From Thalassobacterium sedimentorum (GTDB lineage Bacteria > Verrucomicrobiota > Verrucomicrobiia > Opitutales > Coraliomargaritaceae): 64,000 bases of DNA. Shown here piece after piece: positions 53,914 to 62,741 of this stretch. The stretch spans positions 153,806 through 217,805 of the forward strand of contig NZ_JARXIC010000003.1 in assembly GCF_031127905.1 (NCBI RefSeq), read 5' to 3'. The stretch's first letter is position 1, and each line of letters begins with the position of its first letter. Under the pieces are notes generated by a model. The model made no database searches and had not been told where the DNA came from. It saw only the letters and a list, made by a program, of their open reading frames with translations. Both the position numbers and the translations under genes were made by a program.

Positions 53914-54732
53914 ATGGCCACGACTTCAAAAAAGATTCAATCCGCACTACTTCCAATTGCTTCCGGGATTATCATTCTAGCAATTTGGAATTTGATCAGC
54001 TACTTATACGGTCGCTCCGTAGGCTACGACGTGCAACGCATAATCATTCCCTTTCCACATCAAATTGCCACGGCACTCTGGTCTGAAAGGGAAGCGCTCT
54101 GGTTATCAACCCGACAAACCGCTCTCTCCGCTGTGATTGGTTTCATCGCTGCCGTTACAGTCGGCTACATATTATCCATGCTTCTCGCATCTGCAGTATG
54201 GGTCAAAAAAGCACTTTATCCATGGATACTAGTGCTACAAATGACGCCAGTCGTCGTGCTAGCTCCCATCTTCGTACTATGGATGGGACAAGGGCTGCCA
54301 AGTATCACCGCGATTACTTTCATGATCGGATTCTTCCCGGTCGTGGCCAACACGACCATGGGCCTCGTTTCGACCGATCGCAATCTGCTCGACTTATTTG
54401 AAATGAGCAACGCCAGCAAGGCACAAGAAATCATGTATCTACGTGTGCCTTTTGCGATGCCATATTTCTTAACAGGTATGAAAATCGCAGGCACCCTCGC
54501 TCCTATCGGAGCCATTGCCGGCGACCTGTTTGCTGGTAGCTCACAAGGAGGCGTCGGAGGCATTGGCTACATGGTCATTCTCTACAACTCACAGCTCAAG
54601 ATCCCGGAACTCTTCGCCACAGCATTAGTTGCCTGTATGCTAGGCTTCGTATTCGTCGGCTGTGTCAACTGGCTGCACTGGTATCTACTCAAAGACTGGC
54701 ACGAATCCGCGCGCAAAACCGACAACACATAA
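53914..54732 (+). CDS. ABC transporter permease (SsuC/ThiX type)
   Basis: 272 residues with six membrane helices. The BPD_transp_1 coupling (EAA) motif is visible as SNASKAQEIMYLRVPFAMPY followed by FLTGMKIAGTLAPIGAIAGD. The helix AVIGFIAAVTVGYILSMLL and the motif QMTPVVVLAPIFVLWMGQG are typical of the nitrate/taurine/sulfonate importer class. It lies between the ATPase and binding-protein genes and is the only permease of this class in the island. Confidence 0.93.
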   Translation: MATTSKKIQSALLPIASGIIILAIWNLISYLYGRSVGYDVQRIIIPFPHQIATALWSEREALWLSTRQTALSAVIGFIAAVTVGYILSMLLASAVWVKKALYPWILVLQMTPVVVLAPIFVLWMGQGLPSITAITFMIGFFPVVANTTMGLVSTDRNLLDLFEMSNASKAQEIMYLRVPFAMPYFLTGMKIAGTLAPIGAIAGDLFAGSSQGGVGGIGYMVILYNSQLKIPELFATALVACMLGFVFVGCVNWLHWYLLKDWHESARKTDNT

Positions 54733-54751
54733 ATCCACAGCACTTCTTACA

Positions 54752-55753
54752 ATGAAAAACAAACTTCCTCACCTCTCCCTATTGCTCACGGCAGGCCTCT
54801 TTTTAATGGGCTGCGGAAAAAACGCCGAAGAAAGTGAGACAGGCCTAATCCCCGTTACATTACAAACGGACTGGTATGCACAGGCCGAACACGGAGGCTT
54901 CTACCAAGCAGTCGTCGAAGGCTACTATGAAGAAGTCGGCCTCGACGTGACAATCAGCCAAGGTGGTCCCAACGCGATGGGCACCCAGAAAGTTGTCAGT
55001 CAAAAAGTGGAGTTCGGCATTGGACGCGCCGACGATATGATCGTGCACGCATCCAACAACCTCCCCCTGATTATCGTCTCAGCCTTGATGCAACACGATC
55101 CACAAGCCTTTCTGGTGCACGAAGAGAGCGGGATCGACAGCTTTGAGGACTTAGACGGCCGCACCGTTATGGCCACACCAGGTGCCGCCATGATTCGCTA
55201 CCTAGAAAAGCGATACAACATCAGCCTAAACCTTGTGCCACTCGACTTCGGAATGAGCCGCTTCTTAGCTGACATCAACTTCGTACAACAATGCTTCATC
55301 ACCAATGAGCCTTATTATATCAAGAAAGAGGGCGCGAACGCCAAAACACTGCTAATCGCTGATAGTGGATTCGACCCCTATCGTGTCATCTTCACCAGTA
55401 AAGGCTATGCGGAGAAACACCCAGAAATCGTCGAAGCTTTCGTCGCCGCATCGATTAAAGGCTGGAAGTCCTACATGGCTGGCCCCCGTGAACGCGCCAA
55501 TGCTTTGATCACACAACTTCACACCAAAATGAAACCTGAGTTCCTCGAATACAGCGTCAACGCCATGCTGGAAAATCATCTAGTTGCAGGTAATGAAGCA
55601 GTCGACCAAACTGGCTTAATACAACCCGCACACATGCAAAAGCTCATCGACACCCTGCACGACGTAGGACTCATCAGCGAGCCGATGGATGCGAAAGAAC
55701 TCGCCCCCACGAAGTATTTGCCCGCTGAGGTTCAGGCAATGATCACTGAATAA
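54752..55753 (+). CDS. NMT1/THI5-like ABC substrate-binding lipoprotein
   Basis: 333 residues. The start chosen gives a lipoprotein signal (LSLLLTAGLFLMGCGKN, Cys at about 21); an earlier in-frame start at 54662 lies inside the permease gene. NMT1/THI5 landmarks: VTLQTDWYAQAEHGGFYQAV, GYYEEVGLDVTISQGG, VEFGIGRADDMIVHASN, DGRTVMATPGAAM and EKHPEIVEAFVAASIKGW. It sits 19 bp after the permease gene, so it is the cognate binding protein of this importer. Its closest relative in the window by eye is the protein at 61363-62367. Confidence 0.93.
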   Translation: MKNKLPHLSLLLTAGLFLMGCGKNAEESETGLIPVTLQTDWYAQAEHGGFYQAVVEGYYEEVGLDVTISQGGPNAMGTQKVVSQKVEFGIGRADDMIVHASNNLPLIIVSALMQHDPQAFLVHEESGIDSFEDLDGRTVMATPGAAMIRYLEKRYNISLNLVPLDFGMSRFLADINFVQQCFITNEPYYIKKEGANAKTLLIADSGFDPYRVIFTSKGYAEKHPEIVEAFVAASIKGWKSYMAGPRERANALITQLHTKMKPEFLEYSVNAMLENHLVAGNEAVDQTGLIQPAHMQKLIDTLHDVGLISEPMDAKELAPTKYLPAEVQAMITE

Positions 55754-55781
55754 AAAACCAAAGTGTCAGCGATATAGCGCC

Positions 55782-57170
55782 ATGGAACTCAACACAGCCT
55801 TCCTTTCTCAATTAGCCAGCATTGTTGGCGAAACGAGCCTGATCACCAGCGAAACATCCACGCTCAAGCTCTCACGCGACTACGCCTGGTATTCACCCTT
55901 CCTAAAGGAATCACTCGCCAGCAAGCGAGCCGACGCGGTGGTCAAAGTTACAAGCGAAGAAGCACTGGAGCAAATAATTGCTGCCTGTGTCGCCGAGGAA
56001 GTGCCGGTCACGATTCGCGGCGCGGCCACTGGAAATTACGGTCAATGCACCCCCTTTGAAGGTGGCGTACTGATCGACATCAACGGGCTCAACGAAATCA
56101 TTGAGATTGGTGACGGCTGGGTCGAAGCCCAGGCAGGCGTCCGCATCCAAACACTCGAAAACGCCGTGCGCAAAGAAGGTTGGGAACTACGCAGCTACCC
56201 ATCCACATGGGTACGCTCCACCCTCAGCGGCTATATCGGCGGCGGCTCCGGCGGCATCGGATCGGTCACATGGGGACGCCTACAAGAAGCTGGCACCATC
56301 AAAGCAGTCGACTTACTCACCGTAGAAAACCCACCTCGCAAATTTCGCCTGGAAGAGGAAGAAACACGCAAGGTGCACCACACCTATGGCACCAACGGCA
56401 TCTCCACTCGCATCACCCTACGTCTCGCGCCCAAAGCTGATTGGCGACAGATCATGGTGACAAGCGAAGACTGGTGGGCACTGATGGAATTTGCCGTCGA
56501 AATGGCGGATGATAAAAGCTGGAACAAGCGCCTCATCAGCGTCCACGAATGGCCCATCCCCAGTTATTTCAAGGGGCTGAAGAAATGGATCCGCAGCGAC
56601 TCACATCTAATCTTTTTCGAAATCGAAGAAAGCCAATCCGAAGCCTTCAAGGCATTGGTCGCAGAGCGCGGTTTATCCGTGCAGCACGAGATCGAACCAC
56701 ATGAACCGCGTAAAGCGCCCATGTATTCGGATTTCACTTACAACCACACCACACTATGGGCCCTCAAATTTGATCCAAGCTATTCCTATATGGCCAATCG
56801 CTTCGATCCCACAAACTACAAAGAGAAGATGCTCGCGATCAAAGAAAAGTTCCCCGACGAGCTCTGGTGGCACTTGGAGATTTTGCGTGACTACACCCAA
56901 GACGAACCGATCTACGCCTGCCTCACCATCTTCCGCTACACCACCCCCGAGCGCTTCACTGAGATGCGCGAATTTATGCAAAGCATCGGAGTCCCCACCG
57001 GCAGTGCCCACACTCCCTACCTCGACCAAGGCATGCACATTCATGATCTCGATGACAAACTAGCAGTCAAAGACTACGCGGATCCCAAGGGCTTACTCAA
57101 TCCAGGCAAATTACAAAACTACCAGCCCGGCAGCTACGGCAATTGGGCACCTGAATCCAGTAAGAACTAA
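55782..57170 (+). CDS. FAD-binding oxidoreductase (PCMH type), copy 2
   Basis: 462 residues, clearly paralogous to the gene at 49904: YAWYSPFLKESLASKRAD, VPVTIRGAATGNYGQCTPFE, YPSTWVRSTLSGYIGGGSG followed by GGIGSVTWG, FTYNHTTLWALKFDPSYSYM, and the ending DYADPKGLLNPGKLQNY. The FAD pyrophosphate loop has AATGNYG instead of GGSGNYG. Two copies flanking the transporter suggest two related substrates or a hetero-oligomer. It overlaps the next creatininase-like gene by 1 base. Confidence 0.88.
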   Translation: MELNTAFLSQLASIVGETSLITSETSTLKLSRDYAWYSPFLKESLASKRADAVVKVTSEEALEQIIAACVAEEVPVTIRGAATGNYGQCTPFEGGVLIDINGLNEIIEIGDGWVEAQAGVRIQTLENAVRKEGWELRSYPSTWVRSTLSGYIGGGSGGIGSVTWGRLQEAGTIKAVDLLTVENPPRKFRLEEEETRKVHHTYGTNGISTRITLRLAPKADWRQIMVTSEDWWALMEFAVEMADDKSWNKRLISVHEWPIPSYFKGLKKWIRSDSHLIFFEIEESQSEAFKALVAERGLSVQHEIEPHEPRKAPMYSDFTYNHTTLWALKFDPSYSYMANRFDPTNYKEKMLAIKEKFPDELWWHLEILRDYTQDEPIYACLTIFRYTTPERFTEMREFMQSIGVPTGSAHTPYLDQGMHIHDLDDKLAVKDYADPKGLLNPGKLQNYQPGSYGNWAPESSKN

Positions 57171-57949
57171 TGCGGCAACTCTCGAGCGAATGCACCAGCA
57201 CCGAGCTCAAGAGCGCACGCGCTCAACGCGCCCTGCTGGTCTTTGGAGGCACCGAGCAATGCGGCCCCTGCCTGCCCTGCAACATTGACACTCTGCTCGC
57301 AGACTTCCTCGCCCAGGAATATGCCACGGCACTCAGCGCCTATCGCCTGCCCACGATCCCCTTCAATACATCACAAGAGCATGGATCACTCGCAGGCACG
57401 CTCTCCTTTAGCGCGCGTATGATGCAAGCGATCAGCAGCACCTTGATTGAGCAATTGCAACAACAAGGCTACCGCGAGTTCATAATCCTAAGTCCACACG
57501 GTGGCTCCCACTGGGAAAATGCCACAGTCAAAGAACTCAATGCCACGCACCCGGACCTCACCATCATCTCCGCAAAAGATGGCGCAGCCGCAAGCATGAA
57601 AAGCGCATACCAGGCCGCCGGGCTGAGCGATCTGCGTGGCATGCACGGAGGCCCAATGCCACTCTACACGACCGCCTTTTTACGCCCGGAACTCATCCGC
57701 CCAGGTCGCTACGGCCAATGGAGCCCCGAACAAAGCGAGATGGCCTTCAATTACGGCCTACTCGAAGCTTTGTCAGCAGACGGATGTTGGGGTGAGCCCG
57801 TAGAGGTCAAACTTTGCGAACTCGGCAAATATCAAACGATTGGGCAAAAGCTATGGAGCACATTTGCACAGCAACAGAGTCTGCACTTAGAAAACACACT
57901 CAAACGTGTCCGCACACTAAGGGCCGAACTCACATGCCGAAAACTTTAG
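57170..57949 (+). CDS. Creatininase family protein with EQCGPCLP site
   Basis: 259 residues. The creatininase metal motif EQHGPHLP is here GGTEQCGPCLPCNIDT, so both histidines are replaced by Cys (the first is a metal ligand) while the Glu and Asp are kept. SQEHGSLAGTLSF stands for NEHTGYPGT, and LSPHGGSHWEN for NTHGGN, with the metal His retained. A later GMHGGPMPLYT replaces HANEVES. Such a Cys/His/Asp site might bind a different metal (for example zinc). The ATG overlaps the FAD gene stop by one base. Its substrate is unknown. Confidence 0.8.
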   Translation: MRQLSSECTSTELKSARAQRALLVFGGTEQCGPCLPCNIDTLLADFLAQEYATALSAYRLPTIPFNTSQEHGSLAGTLSFSARMMQAISSTLIEQLQQQGYREFIILSPHGGSHWENATVKELNATHPDLTIISAKDGAAASMKSAYQAAGLSDLRGMHGGPMPLYTTAFLRPELIRPGRYGQWSPEQSEMAFNYGLLEALSADGCWGEPVEVKLCELGKYQTIGQKLWSTFAQQQSLHLENTLKRVRTLRAELTCRKL

Positions 57950-57981
57950 TAGCAAACATCACAGCTAAGGAAGATAGCACT

Positions 57982-58590
57982 ATGAAATCATTTTGGGACG
58001 AACGGTATGATAAGTTTGAATACATTTACGGCACAAACCCCAACGACTTTCTCGCCGAAGTCGCACCGACAATCGCTCAACCCAAGGGCAAACGAGCCCT
58101 CTGCCTCGCAGACGGCGAAGGCCGCAATGGCGTCTACCTAGCAAAGCTCGGCTTCGACGTCACATCTGTCGACCTCTCTATCGTCGGCCTACGCAAAGCA
58201 CAAAAACTCGCAAAGAGTGAGCAACAAAAGCTCACCACCATTCATGCCGATCTGGCTAATTTCGATCTAGGAATTGAGCGATATGATCTAATTGTGTCCA
58301 TCTTTGCTCATTTTCCAGAGGATTTGCGCAAAAAGATTCATAAACAAATTCCACCCGCATTACGACCAGGCGGCTCTCTCATATTAGAAGCCTATACCCC
58401 CGCAAATGTGGGTCGCGGAGTCGGAGGCCCACCAACAATCGAAACGGCCTACAGCTCAAAAATCCTAACGGAAGACTTTGAACAACTCCTCATCCAACGC
58501 ATCGAAGAACGAGAAAGAGAGATACATGAAGGCAGTATTCATAAGGGCTTATCTGCAATCATCCAACTACTAGCCTGCAAGAAAAGGTGA
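57982..58590 (+). CDS. Class I SAM-dependent methyltransferase
   Basis: 202 residues from the ATG chosen, placed right before FWDERYDKFEYIYGTNPNDF, the typical start of this TehB/UbiE-like group. AAGGA lies upstream at suitable distance; upstream in-frame starts at 57814 and 57934 overlap the previous gene or add non-conserved residues. Motif I is CLADGEGRNGVYLAKLG (E/D-G-x-G-x-G type), motif II DVTSVDLSIVGL, with YDLIVSIFAHFP and LRPGGSLILEAYTPAN later. Acts probably in the cytoplasm on a small molecule or a thiol/metalloid. Last enzyme gene of the right arm. Confidence 0.88.
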   Translation: MKSFWDERYDKFEYIYGTNPNDFLAEVAPTIAQPKGKRALCLADGEGRNGVYLAKLGFDVTSVDLSIVGLRKAQKLAKSEQQKLTTIHADLANFDLGIERYDLIVSIFAHFPEDLRKKIHKQIPPALRPGGSLILEAYTPANVGRGVGGPPTIETAYSSKILTEDFEQLLIQRIEEREREIHEGSIHKGLSAIIQLLACKKR

Positions 58591-58808
58591 GGCATACACC
58601 TACACTTTTTTCTCAAAGGAAAAATAACACTGTGATCAATGTCATGCAGAAAACGAGAATGCATGCTCACAACAGAAGGTCGAATAATCCGACTCAGCAT
58701 TAGTAATTTTGTTCAAACAAATTAGAAAATAAAAATTGTGGCATGGCTGTTGCTAAGCATGACGATGATTCGACTACCAACAAACTAAACAAAACAACCA
58801 CACCACAC

Positions 58809-61283
58809 ATGAAGATAACCCAAAATAGAGCATTATTGTCAATGCTGTTTCTAACACCGATAGCCTACCCGGGCCTTCAGGCGCAAGAAAGCACTGAAGC
58901 GGAAGAACTTCCAGAACTGGAAATGTTCATCGCTGAAGAAAGTGCTGCTGCACTCAACGATAGCGTGTTACCTACTGACCGAGCCATTTCAGGCCTATTT
59001 AACGACGCCACCAGCGTGTTGGAAGTGCCGAGATCAGTGACACTGATCTCTCCAGAACTCATGGAGCAGTTCAGCATCGATGACCTCGACGATCTGGAAA
59101 AGATCGGCGCCGGCACACAGACCGTGAACTACTACGGGCTTGCGGGTGCGCCCACAATTCGTGGTGTCAAGGGGGGCACATTCATCAACGGCATGCTGCG
59201 CGCTTACAATCGTAACGAGATGCCACTTTCCTTCGGTTCACTAGAAGCGATCGAAGTCGTCAAGGGCCCAGCTCCTGCAGATTTCTCGGCCACTAAAGTT
59301 GGTGGTTTCGTAAACTTGATTCCCAAGTCTCCTTTCTTTGATGAAGAAAAAGGATCGATCAAATTAGAACTCGATAATTGGGGTCGCAAAACACTGTCGG
59401 CCGACTTCGGCGCACCCTTCCTACTGCCGGGTGATACCCCTGCGGCATACCGCGTATCGATCACCACGCAAGACGGTGAAAGCTATTACGACGATATTTA
59501 TAACGATTACACATCCGTTTATGGTGCAATCAAGTTTCGCCCCAAGGACGGCGTCTCCGTTTTCTTGGGCGGTGAGTATTTCGACTACAAGTCGAATGAA
59601 AACGTAGGTTGGAACCGTCCGACACAAGAACTGATTGATGACGGTGAATATGTCATCGGTGAGCCACTCAATGCAACCAGCAGCGATTGGTATGGAACCG
59701 TAGACCGCGGGCAGATTGGCTCAACTACAGCGCTAGCACTGACAGCCGAAGTCGCCGAAGCCAGAATTGACCCAGCTCTCATTGGCTTCATGACATACGA
59801 CGCCGGTGAGGATAAATATGTCTACACACAAGCTTACTTCGACAACGGAGGTGAGGTACTCACTGAAAAAATCGACGGCAACGAAGTCCTTTCCGACCCG
59901 GGTGACTACGCAAACTCGAATGACTTAATTCTATTCGGCGATATCGTATTTGATTCAGATCCGGATCGCACAATCACAGTTAAGGGATTGTTCGAACACA
60001 TGGAAACTGAAAAGAATTCGTCATACGGCTATGCTTTCGAATCCGAACAAGACGTTATCGAATTAAAGACCACCGTCACAGATCGCACGTTGATCCCATA
60101 CACCACACTGACTTATGGTGCAAGTATTCGTTACAGTGAAGCGCTGCAGCTAACAGACTTCTGGGATGAGCCCTTCAGTCGCCGTGACATCACCCAAGAC
60201 ACAATCTCGTCAAACACAATCGTCCTAGCAGGCGATGACTCTCCAATCGGCGGGGTAAACCAATGGGGCCGTTTTGGAATTGGCTCTAACGGTGAGTCCG
60301 AGATGACACAACTGGCAGCTTTCCTCAGTGGTCAAACTAAACTCTTCGAAGATCGTTTAATCCTACTGGGATCCACTCGCTACGAATACGCAGACTATGA
60401 TGTCGGCGTTCCATCCGTAGTGGATTTCACCAAATGGCCTTGGAATGATGAAGCAGGTTGGGACGCAGATTTAGCAGAGCACGAAGCAAATAGCGGTGAC
60501 ACAGACTTCTTAAACTGGAGCATTGGCCTCAATTTCGAGTTGATCGATAATGTCTTCCTCTACGGAAATTACCAAGAAGGCACATCCGTCAATGCTAGCC
60601 AAGCAGGAGTGATCTCTGGCGCAGGGAACTTCGCCGAAAACAATCTGTGGGAAGTTGGTATTAAAGCTAACTTTTTTGAAGGCTCTCTCTTCACCTCACT
60701 CGCTTACTATGAATGGGAACAAAGTTCATTTGATTCACGCGAACAGAAAAGTAATGAAATCGAAGGTGAAGGTATCGAAGCTGAAATCACATGGCTAGTT
60801 ACCGACCACCTAACATTGATCGGATCCTACACATGGCAAGAAGTTCGCCGTGTATCAGGCTTGGATTACAGAAGTCAACCTCACTCAGAAGAGGACTGGG
60901 CCTTGTTAGGAGGCGCACTCGACGCCAACACTGGCAACTCAATTCCAGCAGCCAACACAGACCTAGTCTACCCAGGCTCGCCACAACAAGTGATCAAGCT
61001 GTTCGGGATTTACGACTTCCACAATGGATTTCAAGTCAACGGTGGTGTCACATGGCAAGAAGAGTTCTACTCTAGCTTCGACCACAACATCGAGCTTCCC
61101 GCCGCGCTCATCTCTAGCTTAGGTGCTAAGTATACGACAGAGAAGTGGGAAGTTGCTTTCAACATCGATAACTTGACCAACGAAGATTACTTCTACGGCA
61201 GTGACCCCACATTCGCAGCGAATACACTCGTCACTAAAGCACCCGAACGCACTTACACAGTATCGTTCAAATACATGTTCTAA
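58809..61283 (+). CDS. TonB-dependent outer-membrane receptor
   Basis: 824 residues from the ATG preceding a signal peptide (ALLSMLFLTPIAYPGLQA); an in-frame ATG at 58743 would add 22 residues. An N-terminal extension (LPELEMFIAEESAAAL, possible TonB box region) is followed by the plug domain (VPRSVTLISPELMEQF, IRGVKGGTFINGML, GSLEAIEVVKGPAPADF, VGGFVNLIPKSP) and a beta-barrel ending in TYTVSFKYMF with the terminal Phe. Plug motifs resemble siderophore-type receptors. In this island it likely brings the pathway substrate across the outer membrane. Energy would come from the TonB system at 31666-37011. Terminated by a strong hairpin. Confidence 0.93.
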   Translation: MKITQNRALLSMLFLTPIAYPGLQAQESTEAEELPELEMFIAEESAAALNDSVLPTDRAISGLFNDATSVLEVPRSVTLISPELMEQFSIDDLDDLEKIGAGTQTVNYYGLAGAPTIRGVKGGTFINGMLRAYNRNEMPLSFGSLEAIEVVKGPAPADFSATKVGGFVNLIPKSPFFDEEKGSIKLELDNWGRKTLSADFGAPFLLPGDTPAAYRVSITTQDGESYYDDIYNDYTSVYGAIKFRPKDGVSVFLGGEYFDYKSNENVGWNRPTQELIDDGEYVIGEPLNATSSDWYGTVDRGQIGSTTALALTAEVAEARIDPALIGFMTYDAGEDKYVYTQAYFDNGGEVLTEKIDGNEVLSDPGDYANSNDLILFGDIVFDSDPDRTITVKGLFEHMETEKNSSYGYAFESEQDVIELKTTVTDRTLIPYTTLTYGASIRYSEALQLTDFWDEPFSRRDITQDTISSNTIVLAGDDSPIGGVNQWGRFGIGSNGESEMTQLAAFLSGQTKLFEDRLILLGSTRYEYADYDVGVPSVVDFTKWPWNDEAGWDADLAEHEANSGDTDFLNWSIGLNFELIDNVFLYGNYQEGTSVNASQAGVISGAGNFAENNLWEVGIKANFFEGSLFTSLAYYEWEQSSFDSREQKSNEIEGEGIEAEITWLVTDHLTLIGSYTWQEVRRVSGLDYRSQPHSEEDWALLGGALDANTGNSIPAANTDLVYPGSPQQVIKLFGIYDFHNGFQVNGGVTWQEEFYSSFDHNIELPAALISSLGAKYTTEKWEVAFNIDNLTNEDYFYGSDPTFAANTLVTKAPERTYTVSFKYMF

Positions 61284-61306
61284 ACGGAGCATTAACTAAA
61301 CTCTCC

Positions 61307-61339
61307 AGGGCGGACGGATTATTCTGTCCGCCCTTTTTT
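61307..61339 (+). terminator. Rho-independent terminator after the TonB receptor
   Basis: AGGGCGGAC (61307-61315) pairs perfectly with GTCCGCCCT (61326-61334) around a 10-base loop, followed by six T residues. It lies 23 bp after the receptor stop and separates it from the following binding-protein gene. Confidence 0.93.
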
Positions 61340-61362
61340 ATTCAAAATCTATCCAAACTCGA

Positions 61363-62367
61363 ATGCATAACAGACTCCATTTACTCGCCTCTCACGTTAT
61401 CACAGTAGCGGCAGCACTCGCACTTATCGGATGTGGGGATCAAGCCGACATTCAAGCCAAAGATGGCCTATTCCCGCTCTCCATCCAACTCGACTGGGTG
61501 GCCGAACCTGAACATGGTGGACTCTACACTGCCAAGGCACTCGGCTACTTTGAAGATGAAGGTCTCGACGTCACACTCGTCCAAGGCGGCACGGGCTCCT
61601 ACTCGCTCAACAAAGTGGGCGCCAACATCGCCCAAGTCGGCCAAGCTGACAGCACCAGCGTAGTCATGGCGACTGCCAATGGCGCCCCACTCATCAACAT
61701 CGCAGCCGTCTTCCAACAAGATCCTAGCGCTATGATGCTGCAAGCCAGCAACCCGATCACTGAATGGAAGGAACTCGACGGCAAAACTATCATGGCTCGC
61801 CCGGAATGGCCCTTCCTTCCGTATGTGCAAAAGCAATACAATATCACGCTCGAAGTGATCCCGCAAAACTTCCAACTCCAGCGCCTAATTCAAGATCCGA
61901 GTTTCATTCAACAGGGCTTCTACATCGCGGAGCCATTTTACGTCGAACAGCAAGGTGTCGATCTCAAGTATCTTTACGTATGGGACGCTGGCTTTGATGC
62001 CTACACCTCCCTCTTCACCAACAAGCGCTTTGCGCGCGAGCACCCAGAAGAGCTCAAGGCCCTACTACGCGCGCTCAAGAAAGGCTATATCGAATATGTC
62101 GAAGGCGATCCGACACCAGCGCACGAGATCATGTTAAAGATCAACCCCAAGGTGACGCCCGAATATTTAGCTTGGTCTCGTAATCAGATCATCACCGAAA
62201 AGCTACACCGCGGCAATCCGAGCGCAGGTTTCTTTGCCGATTATCTGGATATCACAGCCGAACGTTTCCAGAAGCAGATTGATCAACTGGTCGAACTCGA
62301 AGTCATCGAAGCAGATACAATCACAGCGAAGGATGTCATGACCGCAGAGTTTTTACCGAGCGAGTAG
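61363..62367 (+). CDS. NMT1/THI5-like ABC substrate-binding lipoprotein
   Basis: 334 residues with a lipoprotein signal (TVAAALALIGCGDQ, Cys at about 24). Landmarks of the NMT1/THI5 family: LSIQLDWVAEPEHGGLYTAK, GYFEDEGLDVTLVQGG, NIAQVGQADSTSVVMATANG, DGKTIMARPEWPF and REHPEELKALLRALKKGYIE. It follows the receptor and its terminator by 23 bp, so it may start from its own promoter or from read-through. No permease is near; it may feed the importer at 53138-54732. It is similar to the protein at 54752. Confidence 0.92.
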   Translation: MHNRLHLLASHVITVAAALALIGCGDQADIQAKDGLFPLSIQLDWVAEPEHGGLYTAKALGYFEDEGLDVTLVQGGTGSYSLNKVGANIAQVGQADSTSVVMATANGAPLINIAAVFQQDPSAMMLQASNPITEWKELDGKTIMARPEWPFLPYVQKQYNITLEVIPQNFQLQRLIQDPSFIQQGFYIAEPFYVEQQGVDLKYLYVWDAGFDAYTSLFTNKRFAREHPEELKALLRALKKGYIEYVEGDPTPAHEIMLKINPKVTPEYLAWSRNQIITEKLHRGNPSAGFFADYLDITAERFQKQIDQLVELEVIEADTITAKDVMTAEFLPSE

Positions 62368-62486
62368 AGCAGAGCCGAAGCATCGTGGCGTGTTCGCTCA
62401 TCGGACGTCTGCACTTGATCAGTCAGCCAAGTCATCAGCCCCTTCGGGCATGACAAGCGTACGCAACCTGAAGCAAAGCCTTTATT

Positions 62487-62601
62487 GGTAGGGATGCCTT
62501 GCCAAGGCGTCCGTTCGAAATGAAGGAGCGCTGAAAAATCCACGACCCGACGATTTTCGGACTCAATGCGCGAACGGACCTCTCGGCGAGAGGTCCCCAC
62601 C
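62487..62601. repeat. REP-type inverted pair (REPIN-like)
   Basis: Two hairpins with a GGTAGGG-like head face each other in the 374-bp gap between two binding-protein genes. The first is GGTAGGG plus a hairpin GGATGCCTT-GCC-AAGGCGTCC (62487-62512). The second is GGACCTCTC-GGC-GAGAGGTCC at 62576-62596, followed by CCACC, the inverse of the head. No gene is supported in this gap. REPIN-like pairs are spread by RAYT transposases encoded elsewhere. A related element is at 63840-63906. Confidence 0.6.
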
Positions 62602-62741
62602 TCCACACAAATATATTCTAGTATATTTATGAGACAGCTTCCAAGCGAGCACAGCAACCTCAAGCAACGTACATCATGACAGACGTGCGTGCCCGCTTGC
62701 TGGATGCCTTCGTAAAAATCAGCCGAAGTGAGATGTAAATC

